A stretch of DNA of 64,000 bases from Pedobacter sp. KBS0701 (GTDB lineage: Bacteria; Bacteroidota; Bacteroidia; Sphingobacteriales; Sphingobacteriaceae). The notes beneath the pieces were generated by a model. That model saw only the letters and a program-made list of their open reading frames with translations, was not told the DNA's origin and ran no database searches. Where the stretch lies: the NCBI RefSeq assembly GCF_005938645.2, contig NZ_CP042171.1:2976001-3040000 (forward strand). The letters are read 5' to 3'. Made by a program: the position numbers and the translations under genes. Shown here one piece after another: positions 34,372-43,719 of the stretch. The stretch's first letter is position 1. Every line of letters starts with the position of its first letter.

Positions 34372-34893
34372 ATGGAATTTGAAGAAAAACATGGATTGAA
34401 GATCTGGTGGCTCTATCTGGTTACAGCAGCCACTATATTTCCAACAGCGGCCCTACTTATTTTTCAGCATAACGGCTTAAGTTTAGCTGAACTTAAAGAA
34501 ATGTACTTCGCCCCGGTTTTTGCGCTTGTATCTCCGTTTTTAATCATTTTTTTAGTGCAACAGCATAAGCTCACCCTAAAGATAACAGCTGAAGAGGTTT
34601 CTTTCCGGTATCCCCCCCTTCACTTTACATCAAGTCATTTCCGTTGGGAGCGTATTGAAAAAGCTTACATCAGAAAGTACGATGCATTTTCCGAATACGG
34701 GGGCTACGGCGTAAAAAACCGGCTCTGGTTTAAATTTAAAGATAAGGCTTATTTATTAAACGATAAAAACAGGGGATTGCAACTGGAATTTAAAAATGGC
34801 AAAAAGCTCTTGTTCAGTTCTAATAAGATAGAGGATCTGGAGATGTTTTTGATTAATTTAAAAACGAGATATAATATACAAGCAATACAATAA
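34372..34893 (+). CDS. Membrane protein with PH-like domain, partner of SPFH gene
   Basis: A 173-residue protein with two membrane segments (YLVTAATIFPTAALLIF and PVFALVSPFLIIFLV). A soluble beta-rich part follows (ISAEEVSF-like start ITAEEVSFRYPPL, HFRWERIEKAYIRKY, LQLEFKNGKKLLFSS), which has the look of a bacterial PH domain. It starts 4 bp after the SPFH gene and ends 2 bp before the Arc-like gene, so the three are translated from one message. Function unknown; probably assists or localises with the SPFH scaffold. Confidence 0.75.
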   Translation: MEFEEKHGLKIWWLYLVTAATIFPTAALLIFQHNGLSLAELKEMYFAPVFALVSPFLIIFLVQQHKLTLKITAEEVSFRYPPLHFTSSHFRWERIEKAYIRKYDAFSEYGGYGVKNRLWFKFKDKAYLLNDKNRGLQLEFKNGKKLLFSSNKIEDLEMFLINLKTRYNIQAIQ

Positions 34894-34895
34894 GA

Positions 34896-35063
34896 ATGGC
34901 GGAGAAAGATAAAAAAGCTTTTGTATTAAGAATTAGTCCTGCTTTATTAAAAGAAGTAGAAACCTGGGCTGCCGATGAGTTTAGAAGTACTAACGGGCAG
35001 ATTGAGTTTCTACTTACGCAGGCATTAAAATCAAGAAAGAAAGGCAAGGCGAAAGAGGAATAA
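34896..35063 (+). CDS. Arc-family ribbon-helix-helix small protein
   Basis: A 55-residue protein: MAEKDKKAFVLRISPALLKE, then VETWAADEFRSTNGQIEFLL and a Lys-rich tail. The pattern FVLRISPALLKEVETWA and TNGQIEFLLTQAL matches the Arc/MetJ ribbon-helix-helix DNA-binding fold. It begins 2 bp after the preceding gene and closes the SPFH operon. It may autoregulate the operon. Confidence 0.75.
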   Translation: MAEKDKKAFVLRISPALLKEVETWAADEFRSTNGQIEFLLTQALKSRKKGKAKEE

Positions 35064-35280
35064 CTGTAAATTGTTAAATGCCAATTGTTAACTGTTAACT
35101 GCTAAACTGATTTGGGCGTTACCCAAGCTACGCAAGGGTCGGGCTTTTTCAGGGCTGCGCTGCGCTCCGGTACCGATGAAGACCTGTGAAACAAGCAAGC
35201 ATACCGTAATTAAATAAAAACAGATGCTTAATCGGTACTGAACCCTTACAATCCCTAACGCTAACCACCCCGTTTTAAAT

Positions 35281-35757
35281 TAAACCTATCAGGTTTTTTA
35301 AAACCTGATAGGTTTCTACTGCTCCCTAAGCAGCACCGCCCCAAGCAACCTAAACCTGATGGCAGCGGCAGCCCCGAAGCATGAGGGCTACAGCGAATAG
35401 CAGGACTAAACCAATCCCCAAGAAACACTACAGCACCTTTCCAAAACCCATTAAAACTTATTATTTCAAATGCGCTAAAATCATTCTCTATAACGTATTT
35501 TTAAACCTCGCAGGTTTTGGAAACCTGCGAGGTTTTTATTTCTGCCCAAGCAGCACCGGCCCAGGTAATCTAAACCTGATGGCAGCGGCAGCCCCGAAAC
35601 ATGAGGGCTATAGCAAAGAGCAGGACCGAACTAACTCTAAGAAACACTGCATTACCTTTCCAAAACCTACTAAAAACTTATTATTTTCAAATGCGCTAAA
35701 ATCATTCCTTAAACGTTATTTTTAAACCTCATAGGTTTTGGAAACCTGCGTGGTTTG
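35281..35757. repeat. Two tandem REP-like repeat units with palindromes
   Basis: Two similar units of about 220 bp start near 35326 and 35546. Each has a core with GATGGCAGCGGCAGCCCCGA, GAGGGCTA and GCAGGAC, followed by AAATGCGCTAAAATCATTC. Strong hairpins separate or flank them: a 16-bp stem AAACCTATCAGGTTTT (35282-35315) and a 15-bp stem AAACCTCGCAGGTTT (35503-35535), plus a decayed one near 35735. No coding function. The whole 35064-35801 gap contains nothing else recognisable. A related core occurs inverted at 41347-41411. Confidence 0.75.
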
Positions 35758-35801
35758 ACTAACTTAGCGGCCTAACCAAAAATTCATAAAAATTAGTTTA
35801 C

Positions 35802-36977
35802 ATGAAAGAAGTTGTAATTGTATCAGCTGTGAGAACACCTATTGGCAGTTTTGGAGGCTCATTAGCTCAATTTTCTGCTACTCAACTCGGTGGTTTTGCC
35901 ATTAAAGCAGCCATTGAAAAAGCCGGACTAAAACCAGAACAGATCCAGGAAGTATATATGGGCAATGTTTTATCGGCTAACCTCGGACAAGCACCTGCTA
36001 CACAGGCTGCAAAATTTGCCGGATTACCAGATTTGCCTGCTACAACCATAAATAAAGTATGTGCTTCGGGCACAAAAGCAATCATGCTTGCCGCACAAAG
36101 TATTGCAAATGGCGATAATGAAATTATTGTTGCCGGCGGCATGGAAAGTATGAGTAATGTTCCCTATTACCTTGATAAGGCAAGGAACGGTTATCGCCTG
36201 GGCCACGGACAAATTACAGATGGTTTAGTAAAAGATGGCCTTTGGGATGTTTACAACGATTACCACATGGGTTCTGCAGCCGAACTTTGCGCTACCGAAT
36301 GCCACATCAGTCGCGAGGAACAGGATAATTTCGCTATCGAATCGTACAAAAGAGCGCAAGCCGCACAAACATCAGGTAAATTTGCCAATGAAATTATAGC
36401 CATAGAGGTTAAAGACCGTAAAGGAGAAATCACTTTGGTTGATACCGACGATGAGCCCACAGCTGTTAAATTTGATAAAATATCTTCATTAAAACCTGTT
36501 TTCAAAAAAGATGGAACCGTAACAGCTGCAAACGCATCAACTTTAAATGATGGTGCAGCGGCATTGGTTTTAATGAGCGCTGATAAAGCAAAAGAATTAG
36601 GCTTAACGCCTTTAGCTAAAATTTTGGGCTATGCTGATGCCCAACAAGCACCAGAATGGTTTACCACTGCACCAGCAAAAGCAATCCCATTAGCTTTACA
36701 CAAAGCCAATGTAAATGCAGAGGATGTAGATTATTTTGAGATCAACGAAGCATTTTCTGTAGTTTCTATCGCTAATAATCAACTTTTAAAGTTAAACGAG
36801 AGTCAGGTTAACGTTAATGGTGGTGCCGTTTCCTTAGGTCACCCACTTGGTGCATCAGGTGCCCGGATTGTAGTTACCTTACTTTCGGTTTTGGCACAAA
36901 ATGACGGAAAAATCGGTGTAGCCGGAATCTGTAACGGTGGTGGTGGCGCAAGTGCCCTCGTTATCGAGAAATTATAA
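35802..36977 (+). CDS. Acetyl-CoA C-acyltransferase (thiolase)
   Basis: A 391-residue thiolase of normal length. The nucleophile Cys is C87 in TTINKVCASGTKA. The second active-site part is NEAFSVVSIANNQ and GGAVSLGHPLGASGARIV, and the third the Cys in GICNGGGGASALVIEKL. It condenses two acetyl-CoA to acetoacetyl-CoA, or cleaves 3-ketoacyl-CoA. The biosynthetic or degradative direction cannot be told from sequence. It is followed 35 bp later by a secreted protein gene of unknown function. Confidence 0.95.
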   Translation: MKEVVIVSAVRTPIGSFGGSLAQFSATQLGGFAIKAAIEKAGLKPEQIQEVYMGNVLSANLGQAPATQAAKFAGLPDLPATTINKVCASGTKAIMLAAQSIANGDNEIIVAGGMESMSNVPYYLDKARNGYRLGHGQITDGLVKDGLWDVYNDYHMGSAAELCATECHISREEQDNFAIESYKRAQAAQTSGKFANEIIAIEVKDRKGEITLVDTDDEPTAVKFDKISSLKPVFKKDGTVTAANASTLNDGAAALVLMSADKAKELGLTPLAKILGYADAQQAPEWFTTAPAKAIPLALHKANVNAEDVDYFEINEAFSVVSIANNQLLKLNESQVNVNGGAVSLGHPLGASGARIVVTLLSVLAQNDGKIGVAGICNGGGGASALVIEKL

Positions 36978-37012
36978 TCTTTGGTTTTGCAGCGTTTTTT
37001 GCATCTGATCGT

Positions 37013-37909
37013 ATGAAAGTTATCCGATTTTACATCCTTTTAATCATTGGAACGCTAAGCTTTAATCTAAAAGCACAGCAATCACCAAATACTTTAAATG
37101 TTTTCCAGGATACACTGATTAAAATATCTGCAAGGGTTGTTGCTGCGCAAAGTGATGCTCAAAAATTAGAAATAAACGGCAATTTTGTAAAAACATTGGT
37201 TGATGCTTTAAAAGTCTCCAATTCTTTTTCCTACCCTTTCGATTCGCTTAAAAATGTATCTGTAATTAAATCACCAGATCAGGCTTTTAGGATTTTGAGT
37301 TGGTACATACTGCTCGAAAACGGTACATACCGCTATTATGGCGCCATGCAGATGAACACAAAAAGCGGCCCGTTGAAACTTTATCCCTTGATTGATCAAA
37401 CCGATAATCTTGGCGATGCCAACGGCATTACCAGTAATCAGAAATGGTTCGGCGCCAGGTATTACGAAGTCATTCCGGTTAATAGCGGAAACCGATTGCC
37501 CTATTATGTTCTTTTAGGCTGGAAAGGTAATACACAAATAACCACTAAAAAGATAATCGATATCCTTTCTTTCGATAAAGATAAACTCACCTTTGGTGCG
37601 CCTGTTTTTGACGGCAAAGAATTAAAAGGGAAAAACAGGATCATATTTGAGTATGCAAAATCAAATGCGATGACTTTAAAAACCGATCTGAAAGCAGGAA
37701 TGATTGTATTTGACCATCTTGCTTCCTTTAATCCTGAAGTAAAGGGAAAATTTGAATATTATGGATCAGACGGCACTTTTGATGGTTTTAAAATTATCGG
37801 TGGAAGGCTGAAATTGCAAGAAGATATTACGCTTAACAATGATCCAAATTCGAGTGATGAGTTTTATGCAGACCCAAAGAAAAATGTTAAACCCATCAGA
37901 AAGTTTTAA
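37013..37909 (+). CDS. Secreted protein of unknown function
   Basis: A 298-residue protein with a signal peptide (FYILLIIGTLSFNLKAQ). The body contains FRILSWYILLENGTYRYYG, LPYYVLLGWKGNTQITTK and KGKNRIIFEYAKSNAM, which give a beta-rich look. Bacteroidota genomes carry many such periplasmic proteins without a named family. It may be cotranscribed with the thiolase, but no functional link is evident. Confidence 0.75.
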   Translation: MKVIRFYILLIIGTLSFNLKAQQSPNTLNVFQDTLIKISARVVAAQSDAQKLEINGNFVKTLVDALKVSNSFSYPFDSLKNVSVIKSPDQAFRILSWYILLENGTYRYYGAMQMNTKSGPLKLYPLIDQTDNLGDANGITSNQKWFGARYYEVIPVNSGNRLPYYVLLGWKGNTQITTKKIIDILSFDKDKLTFGAPVFDGKELKGKNRIIFEYAKSNAMTLKTDLKAGMIVFDHLASFNPEVKGKFEYYGSDGTFDGFKIIGGRLKLQEDITLNNDPNSSDEFYADPKKNVKPIRKF

Positions 37910-38045
37910 TTCCTAACAAACCATTTACCTTACTCCTTACTTAAAAATTTGTGAGTTTGGCAATCGCTCACTATATTGCGCCCTGCTAACTAGCTTAAAC
38001 AACACACAAATTCTGAATTCATAAACTAAAACCAACAAATGTTTT

Positions 38046-39641
38046 ATGCAAACATCTAATGAAACCATTAGTATTGACCATGATAAGGAACTAGATCTCC
38101 ACTTAACCAGTCAAGGGGTCTCTCCTGAAAAATTATTTAGCCACCCGGTTGGCCTTTTTGTACTCTTTTTTACTGAAATGTGGGAGAGATTTAGTTATTA
38201 CGGAATGCGGGCCATTTTGGTTTTGTTCCTGATTAGCGATCTGAGCAAAAACGGTTGGGGTTGGCCACGGCCGGAAGCCTTACAGCTTTATGCTATTTAT
38301 ACCGGTTTAGTATATTTTACACCAATACTTGGTGGTTTAATTGCCGATAGATTTACCGGTTACAGAAAAGCGGTTATCATCGGTGCTTTTATTATGACCC
38401 TTGGTCATGCCGCTATGGCTTTAGAGGGCTTTAGCAACAACTTTTTCTATGCTGGCTTGCTCTTGCTTATTATTGGTAACGGATTTTTCAAACCAAACAT
38501 CTCATCAATTGTAGGTAAACTTTATCCTCCAATCAGCGATAAAAAAGATAGTGCTTATGCCATATTTTACATGGGTATCAATTCCGGTGCATTTATAGGT
38601 ATGTTAATGTGCGGTTATATCGGCGAAAAAGTAGGCTGGCATTATGGTTTCGGCTTAGCTGGCGTATTTATGCTTTTTGGAATGCTCCAGTTTTATTTCG
38701 GGCAAAAAATATTTGGTGTAATCGGTTCGGCAGTTGATAAAACTAAAGCCGTAGAAAAGGCAGATCCAACGGTAGAAGAAATTCCTAAAAAAGTTAGAAG
38801 TCAACGCTTATGGGTAATCGCCATTTTGTCTATTTTTACCATTTTCTTCTGGATGGTATTCGAACAGGCAGGCGGATCGATGACAATTTTTGCCAAAGAT
38901 TATACCTTAAGAAACTTAACAGGAGGAGCAGCTACAACCTTTAAATGGGTCGATGCCATCCTAACCATATTTCCATTGGTAGCCGTAACTTTTGTGCTGT
39001 TTTCATTAGCAGGCAAAATTTTCAAAAAGTATCCGGCAACTATTTTATTTACGTTATTGAGTTTTGCCATTATCTGGGTATTAGCCATCTGGAAAGTAAG
39101 CAGAGAAATGGGCTCGGTAAGTACCGAAGTTCCGGCTTCCTGGTTTAGTGTATTAAACTCATTCTTTATCGTATCGCTGGCCCCTATTGTTTCTAAAATT
39201 TGGGAAACCAAATTTAACCCAAGCGGGCCTGTAAAATTTGGCTTCGGTTTAATTTTTGTAGGTATTGGTTTTGCAGGTTTAGCTTATGGCGGTTCGTCTA
39301 TTCCACAAGGTGCTACTTCTGCAGAAGTAAGTTTATTCTGGTTAATTTTTGCCTATTTCTTCCATACTGTTGGCGAGTTATGTATCTCTCCTGTTGGACT
39401 ATCCTATGTAAGTAAGCTTGCACCTTCAAACCTTGTGGGTTTAATGTTTGGTGTATTTTTTACCTGTACTGCCATCGGTAACTACCTGGCCGGAGCTACA
39501 GGATCATTAATTGACAAAATAAGTGCCGCTTATTCAATTTCCACTTTCTTCTTAATATTCACCATAATACCAATTGTAGCAGGTTTAATTATGTTTGCCA
39601 TAAGCCCTATTCTGCGTAAATGGATGCATGGTGTTCACTAA
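38046..39641 (+). CDS. POT-family proton-dependent peptide transporter 1
   Basis: A 531-residue inner-membrane transporter of the POT/PTR2 family in the major facilitator superfamily. The signature parts are EMWERFSYYGMRAILVLFL (ExxER motif), GGLIADRFTGYRKAV, NGFFKPNISSIVGKLY and FYMGINSGAFIGMLM. It imports di- and tripeptides with protons. The next gene is a second member of the same family, separated only by a terminator hairpin. The N-terminus has a hydrophilic 35-residue extension. Confidence 0.94.
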   Translation: MQTSNETISIDHDKELDLHLTSQGVSPEKLFSHPVGLFVLFFTEMWERFSYYGMRAILVLFLISDLSKNGWGWPRPEALQLYAIYTGLVYFTPILGGLIADRFTGYRKAVIIGAFIMTLGHAAMALEGFSNNFFYAGLLLLIIGNGFFKPNISSIVGKLYPPISDKKDSAYAIFYMGINSGAFIGMLMCGYIGEKVGWHYGFGLAGVFMLFGMLQFYFGQKIFGVIGSAVDKTKAVEKADPTVEEIPKKVRSQRLWVIAILSIFTIFFWMVFEQAGGSMTIFAKDYTLRNLTGGAATTFKWVDAILTIFPLVAVTFVLFSLAGKIFKKYPATILFTLLSFAIIWVLAIWKVSREMGSVSTEVPASWFSVLNSFFIVSLAPIVSKIWETKFNPSGPVKFGFGLIFVGIGFAGLAYGGSSIPQGATSAEVSLFWLIFAYFFHTVGELCISPVGLSYVSKLAPSNLVGLMFGVFFTCTAIGNYLAGATGSLIDKISAAYSISTFFLIFTIIPIVAGLIMFAISPILRKWMHGVH

Positions 39642-39662
39642 TAAAAAAAATACTTTTACCCT

Positions 39663-39697
39663 AAAGCCCGATATCCATCGGGCTTTTAATTTTTAAA
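39663..39697 (+). terminator. Terminator between the two peptide transporter genes
   Basis: AAAGCCCGAT / ATCGGGCTTT form a 10-bp perfect stem with a 4-nt loop, followed by TTAATTTTT. It lies 22 bp after the first transporter's stop codon. Confidence 0.75.
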
Positions 39698-39705
39698 CCT
39701 ATTTA

Positions 39706-41187
39706 ATGGAAAAAACAGTTTCAATAGAAGAGATTCAGAATTTTGAAGGAAAATACCCGAAACAACTCTGGCATTTATCGTTGGTAGAAATGTGGGAGCG
39801 TTTCTGCTTTTACGGAATGCGCGGGGTATTGGCTTTCTTTATGGTAGAACAACTGGGTTTAAGCGACCAGAAATCGAACCTGCAGTACGGCGCTATACAA
39901 GCCTTTGTTTATGCTTTCACTTTTATAGGTGGTATTTTTGCCGATAAGATTTTAGGATTCAGAAAATCTCTTTTTTGGGGCGGAACTCTAATGATCATCG
40001 GAAACTTAATCCTGGCTTTCTCTCCACACGATTTATTTTATATCGGTATTACCCTATCTATTATCGGAACCGGTTTTTTTAAACCCAATGTTTCATCAAT
40101 GGTTGGCGAATTATACCATGAGAAAGATAACCGCAGAGATGCAGGATACGGACTTTTTTATGCCGGTATTAATGTAGGTGGCTTACTGGGTGGTGCCATG
40201 TGTATTTATCTGGGTAAATATTACAACTGGCATTTGTGTTTTTTATCTGCCGCACTGGTAATGATGTTTGGTTTGGGTACATTTATTTTCACCAAAAAAC
40301 ACTTAGGCCCGATCGGGAGCTCACCGTTGCTGCATCTTAAAAAATCAAAACAGCAGTTATGGGAAATAGTCGTTTATGCGGGTTCGATACTTTGTATTCC
40401 ATTGATTTATATCATGGTAAAAAACACGGCCTTTACTGATTATTTCATGTACACCATAGGTGTTGTTGCTCTGGTTTATTTCCTATACGAAACCTTTAAA
40501 ATAAAAGATAAAAAAACACAATATAAATTATTGGCAGCGTTCGTTTTTATCTTCTGTTACTTCATTTTTATGGCCATATCGGAGCAGAGTGGCGGTTCGC
40601 TATCTTTATTTGCGAAAGATAATCTCGATCATAAAATTCTCTTTTTTAATATTGACCCCAATGTGGTGAACAATAGTGTTAACTCGTTTTTTGTTATTGT
40701 TTTTAGTCCGATTGTAGGCATTTTATGGCTAGGCCTCTACAAGCGTAAAATTGAACCCAACACCGTGGTAAAATTTGGAATTGGTTTCCTTCTACTGGCT
40801 TTAAGCTTTTATGTATTTTACGCCACCAGGTTCTTTGCCAATGCACAGGGCATTAGTTCGTTAAATGTATTTACATTAGCCTATTTATTATTAACGTTAG
40901 GCGAACTTTGTCTGGGGCCGATAGGTATGTCGATTATTACGAAACTATCGCCAAAGAAAATGTTCGGCATGATGATGGGGCTTTGGTTTTTATCCAGTGC
41001 TTTTGGGCAATTGGCTGCCGGAAAACTGGGTGCAGAAATGTCGAGTATAGATAATGCTTCACTACCAACTAAATTAATGGCTTATACCGAAGGTTACAAA
41101 GCATTGGCGTTATATTCTTTAATTGCAGGTTTGGCATTGATTATTTTTTCACAGCTGGTTAAAAAGTTAATGCAGGAGGTGAGGTAA
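39706..41187 (+). CDS. POT-family proton-dependent peptide transporter 2
   Basis: A 493-residue paralogue of the preceding transporter. The same motifs are seen: EMWERFCFYGMRGVLAFFM, GGIFADKILGFRKSL, GTGFFKPNVSSMVGELY and LFYAGINVGGLLG. The C-terminal part GELCLGPIGMSIITKLSP is typical of the family. The pair differ enough that they are not a very recent duplication. It should also take up small peptides; specificity is unknown. Confidence 0.93.
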   Translation: MEKTVSIEEIQNFEGKYPKQLWHLSLVEMWERFCFYGMRGVLAFFMVEQLGLSDQKSNLQYGAIQAFVYAFTFIGGIFADKILGFRKSLFWGGTLMIIGNLILAFSPHDLFYIGITLSIIGTGFFKPNVSSMVGELYHEKDNRRDAGYGLFYAGINVGGLLGGAMCIYLGKYYNWHLCFLSAALVMMFGLGTFIFTKKHLGPIGSSPLLHLKKSKQQLWEIVVYAGSILCIPLIYIMVKNTAFTDYFMYTIGVVALVYFLYETFKIKDKKTQYKLLAAFVFIFCYFIFMAISEQSGGSLSLFAKDNLDHKILFFNIDPNVVNNSVNSFFVIVFSPIVGILWLGLYKRKIEPNTVVKFGIGFLLLALSFYVFYATRFFANAQGISSLNVFTLAYLLLTLGELCLGPIGMSIITKLSPKKMFGMMMGLWFLSSAFGQLAAGKLGAEMSSIDNASLPTKLMAYTEGYKALALYSLIAGLALIIFSQLVKKLMQEVR

Positions 41188-41346
41188 TAGTTCTTTGTCA
41201 TTCTGAACGCAGTGAAGAATCTTTTTTATTATAAAGGTATAAAAGGAAGAGTCTTCGGTTACACTCAGACTGTCGACAAGTGTTTTAAGAAGAAATGGGC
41301 ATATACTTTAAGATGAAAATGAGCGGACAGTCGTTCTTGGAGGCCT

Positions 41347-41411
41347 GCTGTCCCGCCATTCGCTATAGTCCCTCTTTTCAATCGGGAGCTGCCGCTGCTG
41401 TCGGGTTTAGG
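41347..41411 (-). repeat. REP-like repeat core, inverted copy
   Basis: Read on the minus strand this has GACAGCAGCGGCAGCTCCCG, GAGGGACTATAGCGAATGGC and GGGACAGCAGG, related to the cores in 35281-35757. The rest of the 41188-41673 gap holds fragments of another repeat type (GTCATTCTGAACGCAGTGAA near 41208) and no gene. Confidence 0.6.
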
Positions 41412-41673
41412 AACAACGGTTCAGTGACTTAAAATCTAATTCTGCGTAGATCTGCGAAATCACCGGGAAACAATAAGGTCTAAGATATATTGAGGAATAA
41501 CAGCATTAAACAGATCCTGAAACAAGTTCAGGATGACGGCCGCGGAGAACAAATCACGTAGAATTCATGAAAATTCATAACGGTTTCATATTTAATATTT
41601 ACTTTCGCAATTTAAAAGCAATTGCCAAATACAAAGGCCAAAGGCTTATATTATTTAAAAAACCACAACAAAC

Positions 41674-42408
41674 GTGTCAGATAGTTTAGTCATCATTCCC
41701 ACCTACAACGAGAAGGAAAACATCGAGAAAATCATTAGGAAGGTCTTTTCTTTAACACAGCCTTTTCATGTTTTAATTATTGATGATGGTTCTCCTGATG
41801 GAACTGCTGAAATTGTAAAATCACTGCAAAAAGAATACGAAGGGCATTTATTTATTGAAGAGCGTGCAGGTAAACAAGGCCTGGGTACAGCATATATTTA
41901 TGGCTTTAACTGGGCATTACAACACGATTATGCCTACATATTTGAAATGGATGCCGATTTTTCACACAACCCGGATGATCTGGCGCGCTTACGTGAAGCC
42001 TGCGTAAATGGTGCAGATGTAGCCATTGGATCCAGGTATGTTAAGGGGGTAAATGTAGTAAACTGGCCAATGGGCAGGGTTTTAATGTCATATTTTGCTT
42101 CAATGTACGTGCGTATGATTACTGGAATCAACATTCAGGATGCTACAGCAGGCTTTAAATGTTACCGCAAAATTGTACTGGAAACCATTCCATTAAATAA
42201 AATTAAGTTTGTCGGTTATGCGTTTCAGATCGAAATGAAATTCACCGCCATTAAATTTGGCTTTAAAGTAGTCGAAGTTCCCATCATCTTCACCGATCGT
42301 ACCGAAGGAACATCAAAAATGAGCACCCGTATTTTCAGAGAAGCTTTTTTAGGAGTAATCCAGATGAAAGTTTGGAGTTGGTTTAGGAGTTATAAAAGGG
42401 AATCTTAA
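41674..42408 (+). CDS. Polyprenol-phosphate mannosyltransferase (DPM1-like GT2)
   Basis: A 244-residue family 2 transferase with a GTG start. It has VIIPTYNEKENIEKI, LIIDDGSPDGTAEIV, FEMDADFSHNPDDL (the metal-binding DAD) and GSRYVKGVNVVNWP, all typical of dolichol/polyprenol-phosphate mannose synthase. It transfers a hexose from a nucleotide sugar to a polyprenyl phosphate at the cytoplasmic membrane face. There are no C-terminal membrane segments, so it is the soluble, membrane-associated type. A box resembling the Bacteroidota -7 element (TACTTTCG, 41600-41607) lies 67 bp upstream. Confidence 0.93.
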   Translation: MSDSLVIIPTYNEKENIEKIIRKVFSLTQPFHVLIIDDGSPDGTAEIVKSLQKEYEGHLFIEERAGKQGLGTAYIYGFNWALQHDYAYIFEMDADFSHNPDDLARLREACVNGADVAIGSRYVKGVNVVNWPMGRVLMSYFASMYVRMITGINIQDATAGFKCYRKIVLETIPLNKIKFVGYAFQIEMKFTAIKFGFKVVEVPIIFTDRTEGTSKMSTRIFREAFLGVIQMKVWSWFRSYKRES

Positions 42409-42593
42409 GTTTGGAGCGGGGAGCTTGGAGTTGAGAGCGCTAAGTGCATAGCTGTTCTAATCGCTCAAGCATATAGTTAGAAATTGGGGGGGTGAGGCTA
42501 TTGTAAGCCTGTTATTTTTGCAGAACAAAAAACTAACTTATTTCCCCAAGACCTTTGTGCTCTTTGTAAAACTCCAAACTAAAAACTCCGAAC

Positions 42594-43097
42594 TCACAAC
42601 TTACTCTCCCTGATCATCGCTCCAAAATCCTGCCCCTTATCCATTGCTTTAACCGTCATTACGATTCTTTTGGTGCGTGTGGTTTCGGTCTTAGCCTGGT
42701 TAATCCAGTTAATATAATAGTTTTGATGCGATTTAGATTGTTTTAAAAAGTTCCGGATTAAATGTTCTTCTTCTGATAAGCAGATTTCCAGGTCTTCAGG
42801 CATTTCGATTTTAAAATTTTTATCTTCTTCCAGATAAAGTTCGACACTTGCCCCAGCTTCTTTTCTTAGTTTTTTACGTACTTCGCCTTTTAAGGCAATA
42901 ATAAAATCGCCCTCTCCCATTGGGATGGTTGCCATTCCAGAAACTTCAAGCTCATCTATTTTTCCCTTTACCCTGAAACTCTTTTTACAATCGGGCTTAA
43001 TTTCATTAGCCAAAGCTGCCGGAATAAACACATAACTCCAGCCGGTTTTTTCGCCCATGGTTTCGAAACGTTCTATTTCTGCTTTAAGGTGGATCAT
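42594..43097 (-). CDS. YdeI/OmdA-like protein with DUF1905 domain
   Basis: A 167-residue protein. The N-terminal half fits DUF1905 (GEKTGWSYVFIPAALANEI, FRVKGKIDELEVSGMATIP, KGEVRKKLRKEAG). The C-terminal half fits the YdeI/OmpD-associated domain (FLKQSKSHQNYYINWINQAK and TETTRTKRIV). Family members have been linked to resistance to cationic peptides and bacteriocins, but the mechanism is not clear. Single gene between repeat-containing gaps. Confidence 0.8.
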   Translation of the reverse strand: MIHLKAEIERFETMGEKTGWSYVFIPAALANEIKPDCKKSFRVKGKIDELEVSGMATIPMGEGDFIIALKGEVRKKLRKEAGASVELYLEEDKNFKIEMPEDLEICLSEEEHLIRNFLKQSKSHQNYYINWINQAKTETTRTKRIVMTVKAMDKGQDFGAMIRESKL

Positions 43098-43190
43098 GGT
43101 TTAAAGATAAAAATTATGTTTAAACAAGTAAACCATTAAATGGTTATGCCTTTTTTGTGCGCTCGTTAGAAACAAGCGTAAACTTTAGAA

Positions 43191-43520
43191 ATTTCGTCAT
43201 CTCGACTGAAGCGCCGCGAAATGGAGAGATCTCTATCTTATATTCAGTGAAACAGATTTCTCGGCTGCGCTCGAAATGACGATCGCCGTACTCATAGTCG
43301 GCTCAAAAAAAAGCCAAATCATGAGCCGATTGGCAAGATTAATCGGCTCATGATGTTAAGAATGCATTTTGAAAAGTTATAACGATTGGAACTTTTATTG
43401 TTTTGACCATATAAGGCATTTAAGGAACATATAAGTTTTGTTATGAAAAGATCCTTCGAGTCTGTCACCATTGACAGACTCGAATAGAATGGGGTGAAGC
43501 AGATTTCCCGGTTACGCTCG
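43191..43520. repeat. Interspersed palindromic repeats
   Basis: From 43191 to 43282 an imperfect inverted repeat runs from CGTCATCTCGACTGAAGC to GCTGCGCTCGAAATGACG. At 43455-43484 TTCGAGTCTGTC / GACAGACTCGAA form a perfect 12-bp stem with a 6-nt loop, followed by another end-like sequence GGTTACGCTCGAAATGATGA. Similar sequences recur at 41208 and 43560. This is a dispersed intergenic repeat common in Bacteroidota; nothing else is seen in 43098-43719. Confidence 0.7.
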
Positions 43521-43719
43521 AAATGATGACCACTTGAACGCTCATTTCATTAAGAAAGTTTCTTTGCTACACTCAGAATGACAGGCCTTAATTGGATGAG
43601 CGTAATTGCGTGGCACAACCCCTGTTTTTCGGGGAAGCAAACCTTAAAGCGTATGCTTGTAGCAACCGTAAGATTGCTTCGGTGGCATAAAAGCCAACTC
43701 CCAATGACGATGAAACGAT

